Below are positions 9,004 to 18,431 of a stretch of DNA of 64,000 bases, piece after piece. The notes beneath the pieces are model-generated. The model did not search any database and was not told the origin of the DNA. It was given only the letters and a program-made list of their open reading frames with translations. Source of the DNA: an uncultured Granulosicoccus sp. (GTDB lineage Bacteria > Pseudomonadota > Gammaproteobacteria > Granulosicoccales > Granulosicoccaceae); contig CALDSR010000010.1 in the NCBI GenBank assembly GCA_937924505.1, positions 1 through 64,000 of the forward strand, written 5' to 3'. Position 1 is the first letter of the stretch. Each line of letters begins with the position of its first letter. Position numbers and translations under genes: made by a program.

Positions 9004-11621
9004 CAGCTGGTCTCCACACTAGGCGCAAATTTGCCTGGTTTGTTTCTTCGTCCGGCCTGCGCCTTCCAGATCAACCACAATAAGAAAAGCGCTGGAATGT
9101 ACATCAACTGCTTGGGTAGCGACGACTGTGGAATCGATACGGCTTGTATTATCTGATCAAAATCGAGACCGGCCGCTTCTGCTGGGCTGTCAAATGCGAC
9201 GCCGTCAATTACCAGACTGCCATCGTCGCCAGTAAGTAGTTCAATCCCCATCGACTCCAACTTCTCTTCCCCGCTGTCACCATCGCCCACGGTGAGTGGC
9301 GCCACGAAAGAACGCTCTCGCCCTACATCGTCTTCACCTAGAATGCGTAATCTGACTTCAGAGCCCGTCGCAATGCTTGCTAACGTGTCGACAAATTCCC
9401 CGGGAGAGGAATCAGCAAAAGGCGGAGAAATTCTGTCCATTAGAAATCCAGGTCGGAACAGCATAAATGCAATTAGCAACAGTGCCAGTGTTTCCCAGAC
9501 ACGATTGCGTGTGAGAAACCATCCTTGGGTGGCAGCAGCAAACAGCAACATTGCCGTAGTCGCGACAATGAACACGATAATGCCCTCGAACCAGCCCACG
9601 TCGATCAATAGCAGATCGGTATTGAAGATAAAGAGGAATGGCAACATCGCGGTTCGCAGGCTGTAGAAAAATGCCACAAAACCTGTGCGTATCGGGTCAC
9701 CACCCGAGATCGCCGCAGCTGCAAAAGATGCTAATCCCACCGGTGGGGTTACATCGGCCATGATGCCGAAATAAAATACAAACAAATGCACGGCGATTAA
9801 CGGCACAATCAAACCTGATTGCTGGCCAAGGGTAACAATGACAGGAGCAAGTAAAGACGACACAACGATGTAATTTGCCGTTGTCGGTAATCCCATACCG
9901 AGTATCAAACTTAGAATGGCAGTAAAAAGAAGCATCAGAAACAAATTACCCATTGATACTATTTCTACAAGATCGGCTAATACCAGACCAACACCTGTTA
10001 ATGAGACCGCACCAACGATAATGCCGGCGGTCGCGGTTGCGATACCAATACCAATCATATTTCTGGCACCAGTTACCAAGCCATCGATTAACTCCGCGTA
10101 TCCTTGCATCGCATAGAGGCCTAATTGGCTTTCGCCACGAAAAATTGCGAACAAGGGCCTTTGAGTCAACAAGATGAATATCATCAACACAGTTGCCCAG
10201 AACGCCGATAAGCCGGGACTAAGTCGCTCGACCATCAAGCACCAAATCAACACGATTACTGGCAGCAGGTAATGTAAGCCTGATAATATGGTCGGACGCG
10301 GATCCGGCAATTCCACAACAGGCGAGTTTGGATCATCAATTTCCAGGTCCGGTTGCTTTGCACAGGTAAACGCTACGGCAATATAAACAAAACCCAGCAG
10401 CGCTGCGATCACCCAGGCTGCTGAATCACCAGCAACTGGCTTCAGCCAACCGAGACCGTAGTAGACGGCGAAACTAAGTAAACAAACTAGAAACAGACCT
10501 GCTGCGAACCTTGTCAAGGCCTCAATCAAAGGACGCTGAACAGTGCGTCGCGGAAGACCTTTCATATCAAGTTTCATTGATTCCAGATGCACGATATAGA
10601 CAAGTGCAATGTAGGAAATTAGCGCAGGAATAATGGCATGCTTGACCACTTCAAAGTAACTGATGCCAACATATTCAACCATCAAGAATGCAGCCGCTCC
10701 CATAACCGGAGGCATAATCTGCCCGTTTACTGATGATGCGACTTCAACGGCGCCTGCTTTCTCACCACTAAACCCGACTCGCTTCATCATGGGAATAGTG
10801 AAAGTGCCTGTAGTCACCACATTAGCGATAGACGACCCAGATATCAAACCAGTCATTGCCGAGGATACAACGGCGGCTTTTGCAGGACCGCCACGATAGT
10901 GCCCAAGCAATGAAAACGCTACTTTTATGAAATAATTTCCAGCGCCTGCTTTATCCAGTAAGGCTCCAAACAGTACAAACAAGAATACAAATCCGCTCGA
11001 GACGCCTAATGCTATGCCGAAGACACCATCGGTCGATAGCCATTGATTATCAGCTATGGCTCCAAATGAAGCGCCCTTCCAAGCCAGTATTCCGGGCATG
11101 CTCTGCCCACCAAAGCAATAGATCAGAAATAGTGATGCAACGACCGCAAGCGGCGGGCCCAAAGCTCGCCATGTCGCGGCTAAAAGTATGACGATTCCCG
11201 TAGACGCCACGAGAATATCGATGGTGTTCGGATTACCTGGCCGGTTTGATAGCTGATCATAGAAAAGAAATAGATAAGCAGCACAGAAAGCGCCTGTTAT
11301 CGCCAATATCCAATCAATTTTTGGAACGTAATCTCGCGGGGATTTACTAAAAGCGGGATATGCCAGAAATGTTAAGAATATTGCAAACGCAAGATGTATC
11401 GAGCGACTCTCAGTATCATTGAATACACCTATGCCTAATGTAAACGGCAACGGCGAAGCTATCCAAAGTTGAAACAAAGACCAAACAAGGGCCACCCCGG
11501 TTATCAATTTTGCAACTAAAGGATTACCAGGATTTCGACCACCCGTATCTGACGCTGCAACCATCGCGTCAAGATCGGAATCGGCATACTGTGTAGTGCC
11601 TGACGACTCAGCAGAACTCAT
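9003..11621 (-). CDS. TRAP transporter permease, fused 4TM/12TM subunits (TAXI type)
   Basis: Inner-membrane permease of a TRAP transporter with small and large subunits in one chain, 872 aa. I chose the ATG at 11621, which follows AAGGA by 7 bases. A start at 11684 would put its first codons inside the hairpin upstream. The large-subunit signatures are GLISGSSIANVVTTGTFTIP near residues 265-285 and LGMGLPTTANYIV near 590. The tail after about residue 730 is a DUF3394 region with a PDZ-like stretch and a last helix. It works with the TAXI receptor encoded upstream and overlaps the Usp gene. The substrate is unknown; glutamate, C4-dicarboxylates and taurine-like compounds are known for the family. 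Confidence 0.92.
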   Translation of the reverse strand: MSSAESSGTTQYADSDLDAMVAASDTGGRNPGNPLVAKLITGVALVWSLFQLWIASPLPFTLGIGVFNDTESRSIHLAFAIFLTFLAYPAFSKSPRDYVPKIDWILAITGAFCAAYLFLFYDQLSNRPGNPNTIDILVASTGIVILLAATWRALGPPLAVVASLFLIYCFGGQSMPGILAWKGASFGAIADNQWLSTDGVFGIALGVSSGFVFLFVLFGALLDKAGAGNYFIKVAFSLLGHYRGGPAKAAVVSSAMTGLISGSSIANVVTTGTFTIPMMKRVGFSGEKAGAVEVASSVNGQIMPPVMGAAAFLMVEYVGISYFEVVKHAIIPALISYIALVYIVHLESMKLDMKGLPRRTVQRPLIEALTRFAAGLFLVCLLSFAVYYGLGWLKPVAGDSAAWVIAALLGFVYIAVAFTCAKQPDLEIDDPNSPVVELPDPRPTILSGLHYLLPVIVLIWCLMVERLSPGLSAFWATVLMIFILLTQRPLFAIFRGESQLGLYAMQGYAELIDGLVTGARNMIGIGIATATAGIIVGAVSLTGVGLVLADLVEIVSMGNLFLMLLFTAILSLILGMGLPTTANYIVVSSLLAPVIVTLGQQSGLIVPLIAVHLFVFYFGIMADVTPPVGLASFAAAAISGGDPIRTGFVAFFYSLRTAMLPFLFIFNTDLLLIDVGWFEGIIVFIVATTAMLLFAAATQGWFLTRNRVWETLALLLIAFMLFRPGFLMDRISPPFADSSPGEFVDTLASIATGSEVRLRILGEDDVGRERSFVAPLTVGDGDSGEEKLESMGIELLTGDDGSLVIDGVAFDSPAEAAGLDFDQIIQAVSIPQSSLPKQLMYIPALFLLWLIWKAQAGRRNKPGKFAPSVETS

Positions 11622-11673
11622 TAAAGAATCCTTGTTGTGTTCGGGAAAAGTAGCAGATCTACCAACTACACGA

Positions 11674-11704
11674 CTAAAAAACACACACCCCGGCCGGGGT
11701 GTGT
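11674..11704 (-). terminator. Rho-independent terminator/attenuator between TRAP receptor and permease genes
   Basis: A perfect 22-base palindrome (half-site ACACACCCCGG) at 11683-11704 is followed on the minus strand by a run of six T (11676-11681). It begins 21 bases after the receptor stop and ends well before the permease start. Read-through through a terminator here would give more receptor than permease, the known need of TRAP systems. The 11-bp stem would have to open at the tip to form a loop. Confidence 0.75.
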
Positions 11705-11724
11705 CAGAGGCCTAAAGGCAGGAA

Positions 11725-12690
11725 TTACATCCATCCTTTTTCTTTGTAGTATCTAATGGCGCCTTCATGCAATGGCGCTGATATGTTATTCGTAATCATA
11801 TCTTTCTCATTTAGATTTTCAAACGCGGGGTGCAGTCTTTTAAAACGTTTGAAGTTATCAAAAACAGATTTTACGATGGTGTAGACAGTATCGTCTGCGA
11901 CTGTCGATGCCGTGACAAATGTCGCACCGACACCAAACGTCGGAATATCAGCATCTGTTCCCGTATACATGCCTCCCGGAATGACAGTTTTCGAATAGTA
12001 GTCATTCTCACTTGCGAGCGTATCAATCACATCGCCGACAACGGGGATCAACACCGACTCACATGATGTCGTCGCTTCCTTGATAGTGCCGCTAGGGTGC
12101 CCAACAGTGAAGACCATTGCATCAATTTTGTTGTCGCAGAGCGCTTGGGACTGTTCTGATGATTTTAGCTCCGCAGCGAGTTTAAAGCTATCCATCGTCC
12201 AGCCCATCGCATCCATCACAACTTCCATCGTTCCTCGAGCGCCTGAGCCTGGATTGCCTACATTGACACGCTTTCCAACAAGATCTTCAAATTTGGTTAT
12301 TCCCGAGTCAGCTCTGGCGACAACCGTAAATGGCTCTGGATGTACTGAAAATACTGCACGGAGTTCTTCGAACGCGCCGTCTGGAAACTGCTTAGGTGAA
12401 GTACCATTGTAACCATGGAATTGCCAATCCGACTGGGCAACACCCATATCGAGATCACCTGCGCGTATGCCGTTTATGTTCTTGACCGAACCACCGGTCG
12501 TATGTGTACATTTCACATCGTGGTCTTTAGTTCCGCGATTGACGAGCTTGCAGATCGAACCGCCTACAACATAGTAAACGCCTGTTTGTCCTCCTGTACC
12601 AATAGTGACGAATGTTTCTGCACTTGCAACACCAACAGCCGACGTGCCAATTGCAAAGGCAGTAGCTAGTAAAGTAGATTTTAATTGCAT
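11725..12690 (-). CDS. TAXI family TRAP transporter solute-binding protein
   Basis: Periplasmic receptor of the TRAP system, 321 aa. A signal peptide is visible (LLATAFAIGTSAVGVASA, cut before ETFVTI). The TAXI hallmark GTGGQTGVYYVVGGSICKLVN follows at once. Other family stretches are GDLDMGVAQSDW, VGNPGSGARGTMEVVMDAMGW and the ending HPAFENLNEKDM with LHEGAIRYYKEKGWM. The ATG at 12690 follows AGGAGA by 8 bases. It is first in the transport operon, upstream of the permease and Usp genes. It binds an organic anion, which cannot be named from sequence. Confidence 0.92.
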   Translation of the reverse strand: MQLKSTLLATAFAIGTSAVGVASAETFVTIGTGGQTGVYYVVGGSICKLVNRGTKDHDVKCTHTTGGSVKNINGIRAGDLDMGVAQSDWQFHGYNGTSPKQFPDGAFEELRAVFSVHPEPFTVVARADSGITKFEDLVGKRVNVGNPGSGARGTMEVVMDAMGWTMDSFKLAAELKSSEQSQALCDNKIDAMVFTVGHPSGTIKEATTSCESVLIPVVGDVIDTLASENDYYSKTVIPGGMYTGTDADIPTFGVGATFVTASTVADDTVYTIVKSVFDNFKRFKRLHPAFENLNEKDMITNNISAPLHEGAIRYYKEKGWM

Positions 12691-12718
12691 GGATATGGTC
12701 TCCTAAGTATTTTGACAG

Positions 12719-12745
12719 CTTATACAGGTTGGCATTTATTGACAA
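12719..12745 (-). promoter_or_regulatory. Possible promoter of the TAXI transport operon
   Basis: On the minus strand TTGTCA (12740-12745) and TATAAG (12719-12724) are spaced by 15 bases, about 30 bases upstream of the receptor ATG. The short spacing suggests a weak promoter that needs an activator, which would fit the response regulator encoded just upstream. Seen by eye only. Confidence 0.35.
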
Positions 12746-12852
12746 AGCACGAGTCAGCAGGTAAGCGGTAATAAACAAAACCCAAGTAACTTCCGCACAT
12801 GTCGGCTTTTAGAACGATCACGAGCAGATTGCTTGGAATCTGCATATTTATA

Positions 12853-12876
12853 TATCCGTACGGTTACGGGTATCCG
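12853..12876. promoter_or_regulatory. Candidate operator with CCGTACGG palindrome upstream of the TAXI operon
   Basis: The sequence has two direct TATCCG copies (12853-12858 and 12871-12876) around the 8-base palindrome CCGTACGG (12856-12863). It lies about 110 bases upstream of the possible promoter, between the response regulator and the transport operon. It is a plausible binding site for the LuxR-type regulator, but this is inference from position and symmetry. Confidence 0.35.
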
Positions 12877-12933
12877 GTTTGAGCTACAAGACTATATTTC
12901 GCTAACTAAAACTAGTCTAAAGTGGCAACCACG

Positions 12934-13563
12934 TTAGTCTGTGTGGGCCCCAATTAATTTGGCCATTTCGACAAGCTTTGTGAGTGAGCTCGCTTCCATC
13001 TTCATCATAATTTTAGCTCTATGATCATCTACTGTTCGATGACTGATATTCAACTCTTTGGCAATTATCTTATTTGAAGTATTTGCTGATCCCGCAACCA
13101 GCAAACCGAAGACTTCCGTTTCCCGAGCAGTTAATTTCTCGTACTTGCTAGTAACAAATTCTATTTCTTGGTATTTGGTTGCCTTTTGTTTTCCGTGAAT
13201 AAGGGCTAGGTTAATTTTTTTAATTAGATCGTCGACCTTGTATGGTTTTTCCAGAAACTCGAATGCACCATCTTTGATCGCGCGTACTGACATGGGTATA
13301 TCACCGTGTCCAGTGATAAATATTATAGGAATCCCATGACCGCGCTCGGATAAATATTTCTGTAAATCCAGGCCACTCATGCCAGGCATTCGCACATCAA
13401 GTATCAGGCATCCGCAATCAGGGCTTTCCAAAACGGTGTTGTCGAGAAATTCCTGTGCAGTTGAATACGCTTTTACAGCATAACCTTCCTGGGATAATGA
13501 TCTGCTTAGTGCCTTTCTGACATCACAATCATCATCAACCAAAAATACGCAATCTTTATTCAT
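12934..13563 (-). CDS. FixJ/NarL-type response regulator
   Basis: 209 aa. An N-terminal receiver has the acidic pair DDD near residues 10-12, the phospho-acceptor Asp in LILDVRMPGMSG near 57 and the Lys in FLEKPYK near 108. A C-terminal LuxR HTH runs over about residues 143-205 (LTARETEVFGLL ... NISHRTVDDHRAKIMMKM). It is transcribed 26 bases after the histidine kinase and probably accepts its phosphate. The transport operon starts downstream on the same strand after a 243-base gap and is the likely target. Confidence 0.92.
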   Translation of the reverse strand: MNKDCVFLVDDDCDVRKALSRSLSQEGYAVKAYSTAQEFLDNTVLESPDCGCLILDVRMPGMSGLDLQKYLSERGHGIPIIFITGHGDIPMSVRAIKDGAFEFLEKPYKVDDLIKKINLALIHGKQKATKYQEIEFVTSKYEKLTARETEVFGLLVAGSANTSNKIIAKELNISHRTVDDHRAKIMMKMEASSLTKLVEMAKLIGAHTD

Positions 13564-13589
13564 AACTCATCAATATATCTGTATTCCAT

Positions 13590-15431
13590 TCAAACAGGCA
13601 GTGTAAATTTGAATATAACGCCATCGCTGGAATTTTTATCAACCCACAATACGCCGCCATGGGCTTCAACAATGGATCGACTTATTGCAAGCCCCAAACC
13701 CATACTGTCCTTTTTGGTAGTTTGAAACGTGGAAAAAAGCGTTTTCTGTTTTTCAGTGGAAAAGCCAGGGCCGTTGTCCTCAACTGAAATGCCAAGAATC
13801 TTCTCTGATGTTAATTCGGTTTTGATGGTGAGATGCTTTTCTGCTAAATCCAGAGCGCTCATGGCTTCCACGCTATTACGTTCGAGATTGACTAAAACCT
13901 GTTGTATTTGTATTGGATCTACGGAGATTCTTGGTATATTTTCGTCTAGCAACAATATTATATTGACGCCTTTCTCGCGAGCATCATGATGCGTAAGCCG
14001 TATTGTTTCCTTTATCAAATAATTGATGTCAGTAGGCTCGCGTTTATCTTCGGCTTTTTGCGTAAAACGACGCATGCTCCGGATAATATCTCCAGCTCGC
14101 TGGGCGAGTTTGTAAATATCATCTATTGTCTCGACAAGCTCACCATCGCCTGAGCGGGAAGATTTTATCGAAGTCAATGCAGCGTGACAATTATGTGATA
14201 TTGCGGTTAGCGGTTGATTCAATTCATGCGCCAAACCTGTTGCAAGTTCGCCGGCACTCGTTAGCCTGGAAACATGTGCCATCTCAGCTCTTAACTTGCT
14301 ATCACGAGCCTCAAGATATTTTCTTTCCGTAACATTTTTGTGAATTAGTAAAGTGTGGCTTTCTTCACTGCTTTCAAAAGGAAGTGCGGAGACCTCAATC
14401 CATTGCCTGTTATCAGATGCCCCTAAAAGATATTCTTTTGCTTTTAGTTCATGTCTGTTTTTTCGAGCAATGTCAATTCCCGTCAAAACATCATGGCCTC
14501 CCTGTACCTCTTTATCTATTAGCTCGCCATAAACCGTGTCGAAAGAAAAACCGACACCTCCATTTGGGTATTTTCCGCTATGGTCACTGACAAGCTGTTG
14601 CCATTGTTTGTTCACGGCCGCAATGGCTCCTTTAGAGTCGATCATTGCGATGTTTTCTGGAATGGCATCCAATATTTTTCGCAAAATGTTTGCAGACTCG
14701 AGTAATGCCTTCTCAGCTTTTTCTCGCCCCCTGGTCTCTGCGTTAATTATGCTTATATTTTGATAATATTGATCGTTACCAATTCTCGCTTGTAGGTTTC
14801 TTTGCCTTATCAACAGTAGAAATATAAGTGAAACGAGTGCGGCAAAAAATAATAACAATATAAGCAACGAATCTCTGAAGTTACTTATTTCATTTCTCTG
14901 CTCGGAGATCAAGGAATTAGCGATTTCATCAGATTCTTTCGCGATTTCACGAATAAAGGATGTTCTTTCGTTAACTCGTTTCGCAGCATGATCCAACATA
15001 AATTTGCTTTCAAGCGTGTCATTTTCGAGCCCTTGGATAAACCATTCGTTTACATCTTCGATGACTGGTTTCACATAAGCATGAGCTTTCGCGGCTCCGT
15101 CAAGGCGTTCGAAACTATAGATTGATCGCATTTCTTCAAGTTGTTCAGTTACCTTGTCAAGTGATTTAACAACTCTAGCGCGGTTTCCCGAGGTTTTAGA
15201 CGATTGATATTTTGTAAGTGCCAGAGAAACAGCGTAATATTCATGCAGCAATTCCGCGACATCCTGTTGCTGCTCTAGCACTTCTTCTGCCAAGGCTTCG
15301 CTGATTGTGGATGTGGCTTGATATACATATCTGTATAACAATAATACAGCCAGTATCAGCGATAAGAATATTATGATAGTCCAGAGACGATGGCTTGAAT
15401 TTGAATATAAATTAGAGGCAGAGTTTTCCAA
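13590..15431 (-). CDS. Membrane sensor histidine kinase with PAS domain
   Basis: 613 aa. There is a helix near residues 16-36, a periplasmic helical region of about 150 residues, a second helix near 188-208, a PAS domain at about 250-375, a dimerisation domain with the phospho-His in LAHELNQPLTAISHN near 402 and an ATPase domain (N box NLERNSVEAM, G1 VEDNGPGFS, G2 MGLGLAISRSIVEAHGG). The layout resembles DctB/FixL-type kinases. The start is TTG at 15431, three bases after the stop of the TAXI-like gene, so translation is probably coupled. The long periplasmic loop could read the state of the adjacent TAXI protein. Confidence 0.9.
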   Translation of the reverse strand: MENSASNLYSNSSHRLWTIIIFLSLILAVLLLYRYVYQATSTISEALAEEVLEQQQDVAELLHEYYAVSLALTKYQSSKTSGNRARVVKSLDKVTEQLEEMRSIYSFERLDGAAKAHAYVKPVIEDVNEWFIQGLENDTLESKFMLDHAAKRVNERTSFIREIAKESDEIANSLISEQRNEISNFRDSLLILLLFFAALVSLIFLLLIRQRNLQARIGNDQYYQNISIINAETRGREKAEKALLESANILRKILDAIPENIAMIDSKGAIAAVNKQWQQLVSDHSGKYPNGGVGFSFDTVYGELIDKEVQGGHDVLTGIDIARKNRHELKAKEYLLGASDNRQWIEVSALPFESSEESHTLLIHKNVTERKYLEARDSKLRAEMAHVSRLTSAGELATGLAHELNQPLTAISHNCHAALTSIKSSRSGDGELVETIDDIYKLAQRAGDIIRSMRRFTQKAEDKREPTDINYLIKETIRLTHHDAREKGVNIILLLDENIPRISVDPIQIQQVLVNLERNSVEAMSALDLAEKHLTIKTELTSEKILGISVEDNGPGFSTEKQKTLFSTFQTTKKDSMGLGLAISRSIVEAHGGVLWVDKNSSDGVIFKFTLPV

Positions 15432-15434
15432 AGT

Positions 15435-16454
15435 TTAATCGCCAAGCAGTATGCGGCTAATGTCAATGTGCATTTCCTCGTAAAAGCGAATGGCGCCTGG
15501 ATGAAGAGGGATGCTCACACCTTTGATTGCATTCTGAATCAATATCGCTTTTCCTTTCGGATGCCCTTTGTCAAGTAAGGCTCTTGTTTCATTACTCCAT
15601 AGTACTTTGCATATCTTATATACCAGTTCATCGCTCAGGCTTGCATTTACAATAAATTGAGCAGAAACAGATATAGTATTTATTTCAGTCGAATTGTTAT
15701 AGGTACCGGCGGGCATTGTATCTATGGAGAAAAATGAGTGCTCAGTTATCAGTTTGTCAACATTGGGCCCGTCAATTGATATAACAGTGGCTATGCCCTC
15801 ACTGGCAAGATCAACAACCTGTTGGACGGGATAACCCGCCACAAGTATAAAAGCATCCAGGGTTTTATCTTTAAACCTTTCTATTGAGTCTTTCGGCTTG
15901 AGATAAACGGGGTTGATATCATCAAATTCAATACCGAACGCGGAAAGCACTAGTTTTACATCAAATAAGGTGCCCGATCCTAATTCATCAATAGAAACCT
16001 TGCGCCCAACAAGGTCACTGATTGATTTTATTCCGCTATCTTTACGCGCAACCAGATGAATACTTTCGGAATATAGTGATGCAATGGTTCTCAACGACCT
16101 TTTCGGTTGAGTGTCGCTAAACGGGCCAGCTGCCTGATAGGTCCAGTGTGCAACATCAGCCTGAGATAATGCTGCTTCCAACAGGCCGTCCTCGATATCA
16201 CTTACATTTGCAACAGAGCCACCTGATCGTTGTGCAATAGCAACAACATCCATTTTTTTGCCAGTGTTGTCACTAATCTGAATATTTGCGTTGCTTATTG
16301 CCAGGGAAATAAGTGATCCAATCGGAAAGTATGTGCCGGCACTGCCTCCAGTGCCTATTCGAATTGCGATTGGTTCACCAAATGCTGACGGCACGTAAAG
16401 CACAAAGGTCATCGTGGTGAAGAATATTAATGAACGTATTCTCTGGAATGACAT
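15435..16454 (-). CDS. TAXI family periplasmic protein, probable sensor of a two-component operon
   Basis: 339 aa from the ATG at 16454, with a signal peptide ending near PSAFG. It has the TAXI pattern IRIGTGGSAGTYFPIGSLISLAIS, a GRKVSIDELGSGTLFDVKLVLSAFG stretch in two parts and the C-terminal LHPGAIRFYEEMHI. It is clearly a homologue of the transporter receptor at 11725 but diverged. It sits directly in front of a histidine kinase and not next to a permease. I infer that it presents ligand to the kinase. A role as a second receptor for the same TRAP permease is the alternative. An in-frame start at 16514 would add 20 residues before the signal peptide and is unlikely. Confidence 0.85.
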   Translation of the reverse strand: MSFQRIRSLIFFTTMTFVLYVPSAFGEPIAIRIGTGGSAGTYFPIGSLISLAISNANIQISDNTGKKMDVVAIAQRSGGSVANVSDIEDGLLEAALSQADVAHWTYQAAGPFSDTQPKRSLRTIASLYSESIHLVARKDSGIKSISDLVGRKVSIDELGSGTLFDVKLVLSAFGIEFDDINPVYLKPKDSIERFKDKTLDAFILVAGYPVQQVVDLASEGIATVISIDGPNVDKLITEHSFFSIDTMPAGTYNNSTEINTISVSAQFIVNASLSDELVYKICKVLWSNETRALLDKGHPKGKAILIQNAIKGVSIPLHPGAIRFYEEMHIDISRILLGD

Positions 16455-16514
16455 TATATTGCGACAATATTTGTTTGGTGTGAGGTGAAATCTTACAGTT
16501 GTGCAGTTCAGCAA

Positions 16515-17072
16515 CTAGAATTTATCGAGGTGTGTGTTCCAGAAGGCACTGTTGAGCATTACCTGGTATGTAAAAACAAGGGTGACACAAGATTACGCTA
16601 TCTGGATAGGGTCAATTGCTATTTAGTCAGGGTAATTTTCGACGTCGAAAATTGAATCCTGTCGGCACCTTTCTTTCTTCTACTCGCGAATCTTAGATTG
16701 AATCATTCGAACACTCAATAGTATATCGAGATTCGCTCTATTGATTGTTTTTCTAAAGTGTTCACACAAATCTGAACAATCCGGCGGTACCGAGATGGAA
16801 TCCTACGCTGAGGTACTACTGATATAGCCGCTTCAACCAGGGCCATGGTTTACCATGCATCTGTTGAGGAATTGGTCAACTGTGACTATTGACAGTTAAT
16901 GACCCGTGAAATTTGCAGTATTCCACTGGCAAAACTGATAGGGCATACTATCCCGGAATCCGTACCGTGATTCGATATTTCGTTAAATTGGGTAATAAAT
17001 CCTTTCTGCAGTAAGGGCCGCTTTTCGTCTTGGTGGAGGAAATTGCGTCGTTTGTTCCTTGGCGTTAACGTA
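16515..17072. other. Intergenic region between TAXI sensor operon and enolase-superfamily gene
   Basis: About 560 bases without a convincing gene. It holds the 20-base palindrome at 16634-16653, and a small hairpin near 16877-16900 (AACTGT, 8-base loop, ACAGTT). A plus-strand open stretch near 16510-16650 shows no family resemblance and I do not call it. The region is probably the promoter area of the sensor operon plus the trailer of the enolase-superfamily gene. Confidence 0.5.
16634..16653. promoter_or_regulatory. Perfect 20-base palindrome upstream of the TAXI sensor operon
   Basis: The half-site AATTTTCGAC is followed directly by its reverse complement. It lies 180 bases upstream of the sensor gene start in non-coding DNA. 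A perfect 20-base dyad is unlikely by chance and is the size of a dimer operator. The binding protein is unknown. Confidence 0.45.
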
Positions 17073-18182
17073 TTACGCAATACTCGTCGAAAGCTGGGAT
17101 ACCGTTCGATTTTGCAGTTCTGTCCAGTTCCAGTCAATGCCGATACCCGGCTCATCGCTAGGCATCGCGAATCCATCGGCCATTTTCATTCCTGAGCGAG
17201 TTATCTCATCCAGTTGAGGTATGTATTCGAGCCACGGGGCATTCGGGATTGCGCATACCAGGCTAACGTGAAGCTCCATTAAAAAGTGTGGACACACAGG
17301 GACATTAAATGCCTCTGCCATATGGGCGACTTTTAACCAAGGCGTTATGCCGCCAATTCGGGCGACGTCAACCTGCACAATAGATGCGCCTCCCAACATC
17401 AGATAATCCTTGAATTGGCTGATGGAATACAGACTTTCGCCAACAGCTATCGGCACGCTTGTAGATGCTGCCAGACGCACATGCTCCATGACGTCATCAG
17501 CTGGCAATGGCTCCTCAAACCAGGCAATGTTGAATTCCTCCAGAATATGAGCACGACGAGTAGCTTCAGCACGGCTAAATGATTGGTTTGCATCAACCAT
17601 AATCTCAAAATTGTCACCAACAACTTCACGCACCGCTTTGAGTCTGCTGCGATCCTCTGCAAGATGCGGTCGCCCGATTTTAATCTTTGCGCCAGAGAAG
17701 CCGAGTTTTTGCGACTGTTCCGCGTCATCAACCAATTGTTGAGTGTCGATATGCAGCCAACCACCTTCAGTGGTGTACATGGGTACACGATCCTTGGCTC
17801 CACCGGCCAGTTTGTACAAAGGTAGTCCGCTACGTTTGCCTTTCAAATCCCACAAAGCGGTGTCGATGGCGGCCAACGCAAGCGACGTGATGGCACCGAC
17901 TGATGTTGCATGTGTAGAAAACAGAAGTGAGCGCCAAATATGTTCGATTTTATCGGCATCCTGCCCGATCAACCGTGGCGCCAGAGTTTCTTTGAGCAAG
18001 GACATTATCGCAGGCCCACCCTGACCGATAGTGTATGAATACCCCACTCCCTGACATCCATCGCTATCGCTTATTTTAACGATGGGTGTCTCTTGTGATT
18101 CAAACGACTGGATCGCATCGGTCCTACGCACTTTTGGTGTCAAATCCACCATCAGTAATTCTACACACACTATTTTCGCCAT
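17073..18182 (-). CDS. Mandelate racemase/muconate lactonizing enzyme family protein (sugar acid dehydratase or racemase)
   Basis: Enolase-superfamily enzyme, 369 aa, the normal length, that abstracts a proton alpha to a carboxylate. The Lys motif AKIKIGRPHL is near residue 165, the metal Asp in MVDANQSFS near 200, the metal Glu in AWFEEPLP near 226 and another in AVGESLYS near 252. A C-terminal DVARIGGITPWLKVAHMAEAFNVPVCPHFLM provides the His/Asp side. I chose the ATG at 18182; an upstream TTG at 18221 adds 13 residues. It is divergent from the amidohydrolase/PhyH genes, which suggests one catabolic locus for a sugar acid. The exact substrate is not readable from sequence. Confidence 0.85.
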   Translation of the reverse strand: MAKIVCVELLMVDLTPKVRRTDAIQSFESQETPIVKISDSDGCQGVGYSYTIGQGGPAIMSLLKETLAPRLIGQDADKIEHIWRSLLFSTHATSVGAITSLALAAIDTALWDLKGKRSGLPLYKLAGGAKDRVPMYTTEGGWLHIDTQQLVDDAEQSQKLGFSGAKIKIGRPHLAEDRSRLKAVREVVGDNFEIMVDANQSFSRAEATRRAHILEEFNIAWFEEPLPADDVMEHVRLAASTSVPIAVGESLYSISQFKDYLMLGGASIVQVDVARIGGITPWLKVAHMAEAFNVPVCPHFLMELHVSLVCAIPNAPWLEYIPQLDEITRSGMKMADGFAMPSDEPGIGIDWNWTELQNRTVSQLSTSIA

Positions 18183-18431
18183 GGGTATCGACGGCTCTAC
18201 CTTTGATGGTTCGTCAAACAATGAGCAAAATCATCAATTTATTGCTTGTAAATCAAATTTATATCTAGAGTGTTGTGAAAGGAGAACTTGGCTGCCGCCA
18301 ATACTGCACATTTCCAAAACACCGGTTGATTTTCAGTCTTTTAATGCGTTTCGAATATAAACTATACTTTGAAATAAAAACAAGTGTTAGATATCTTTTT
18401 TATACTGCTCAATTCGACGCTGAGGGCTATC

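Noticed and set aside
16886..17176. Minus-strand frame of 96 codons overlapping the enolase-superfamily 3' end
   Set aside because: Overlaps the end of a clear gene, basic random-like composition, no ribosome site.
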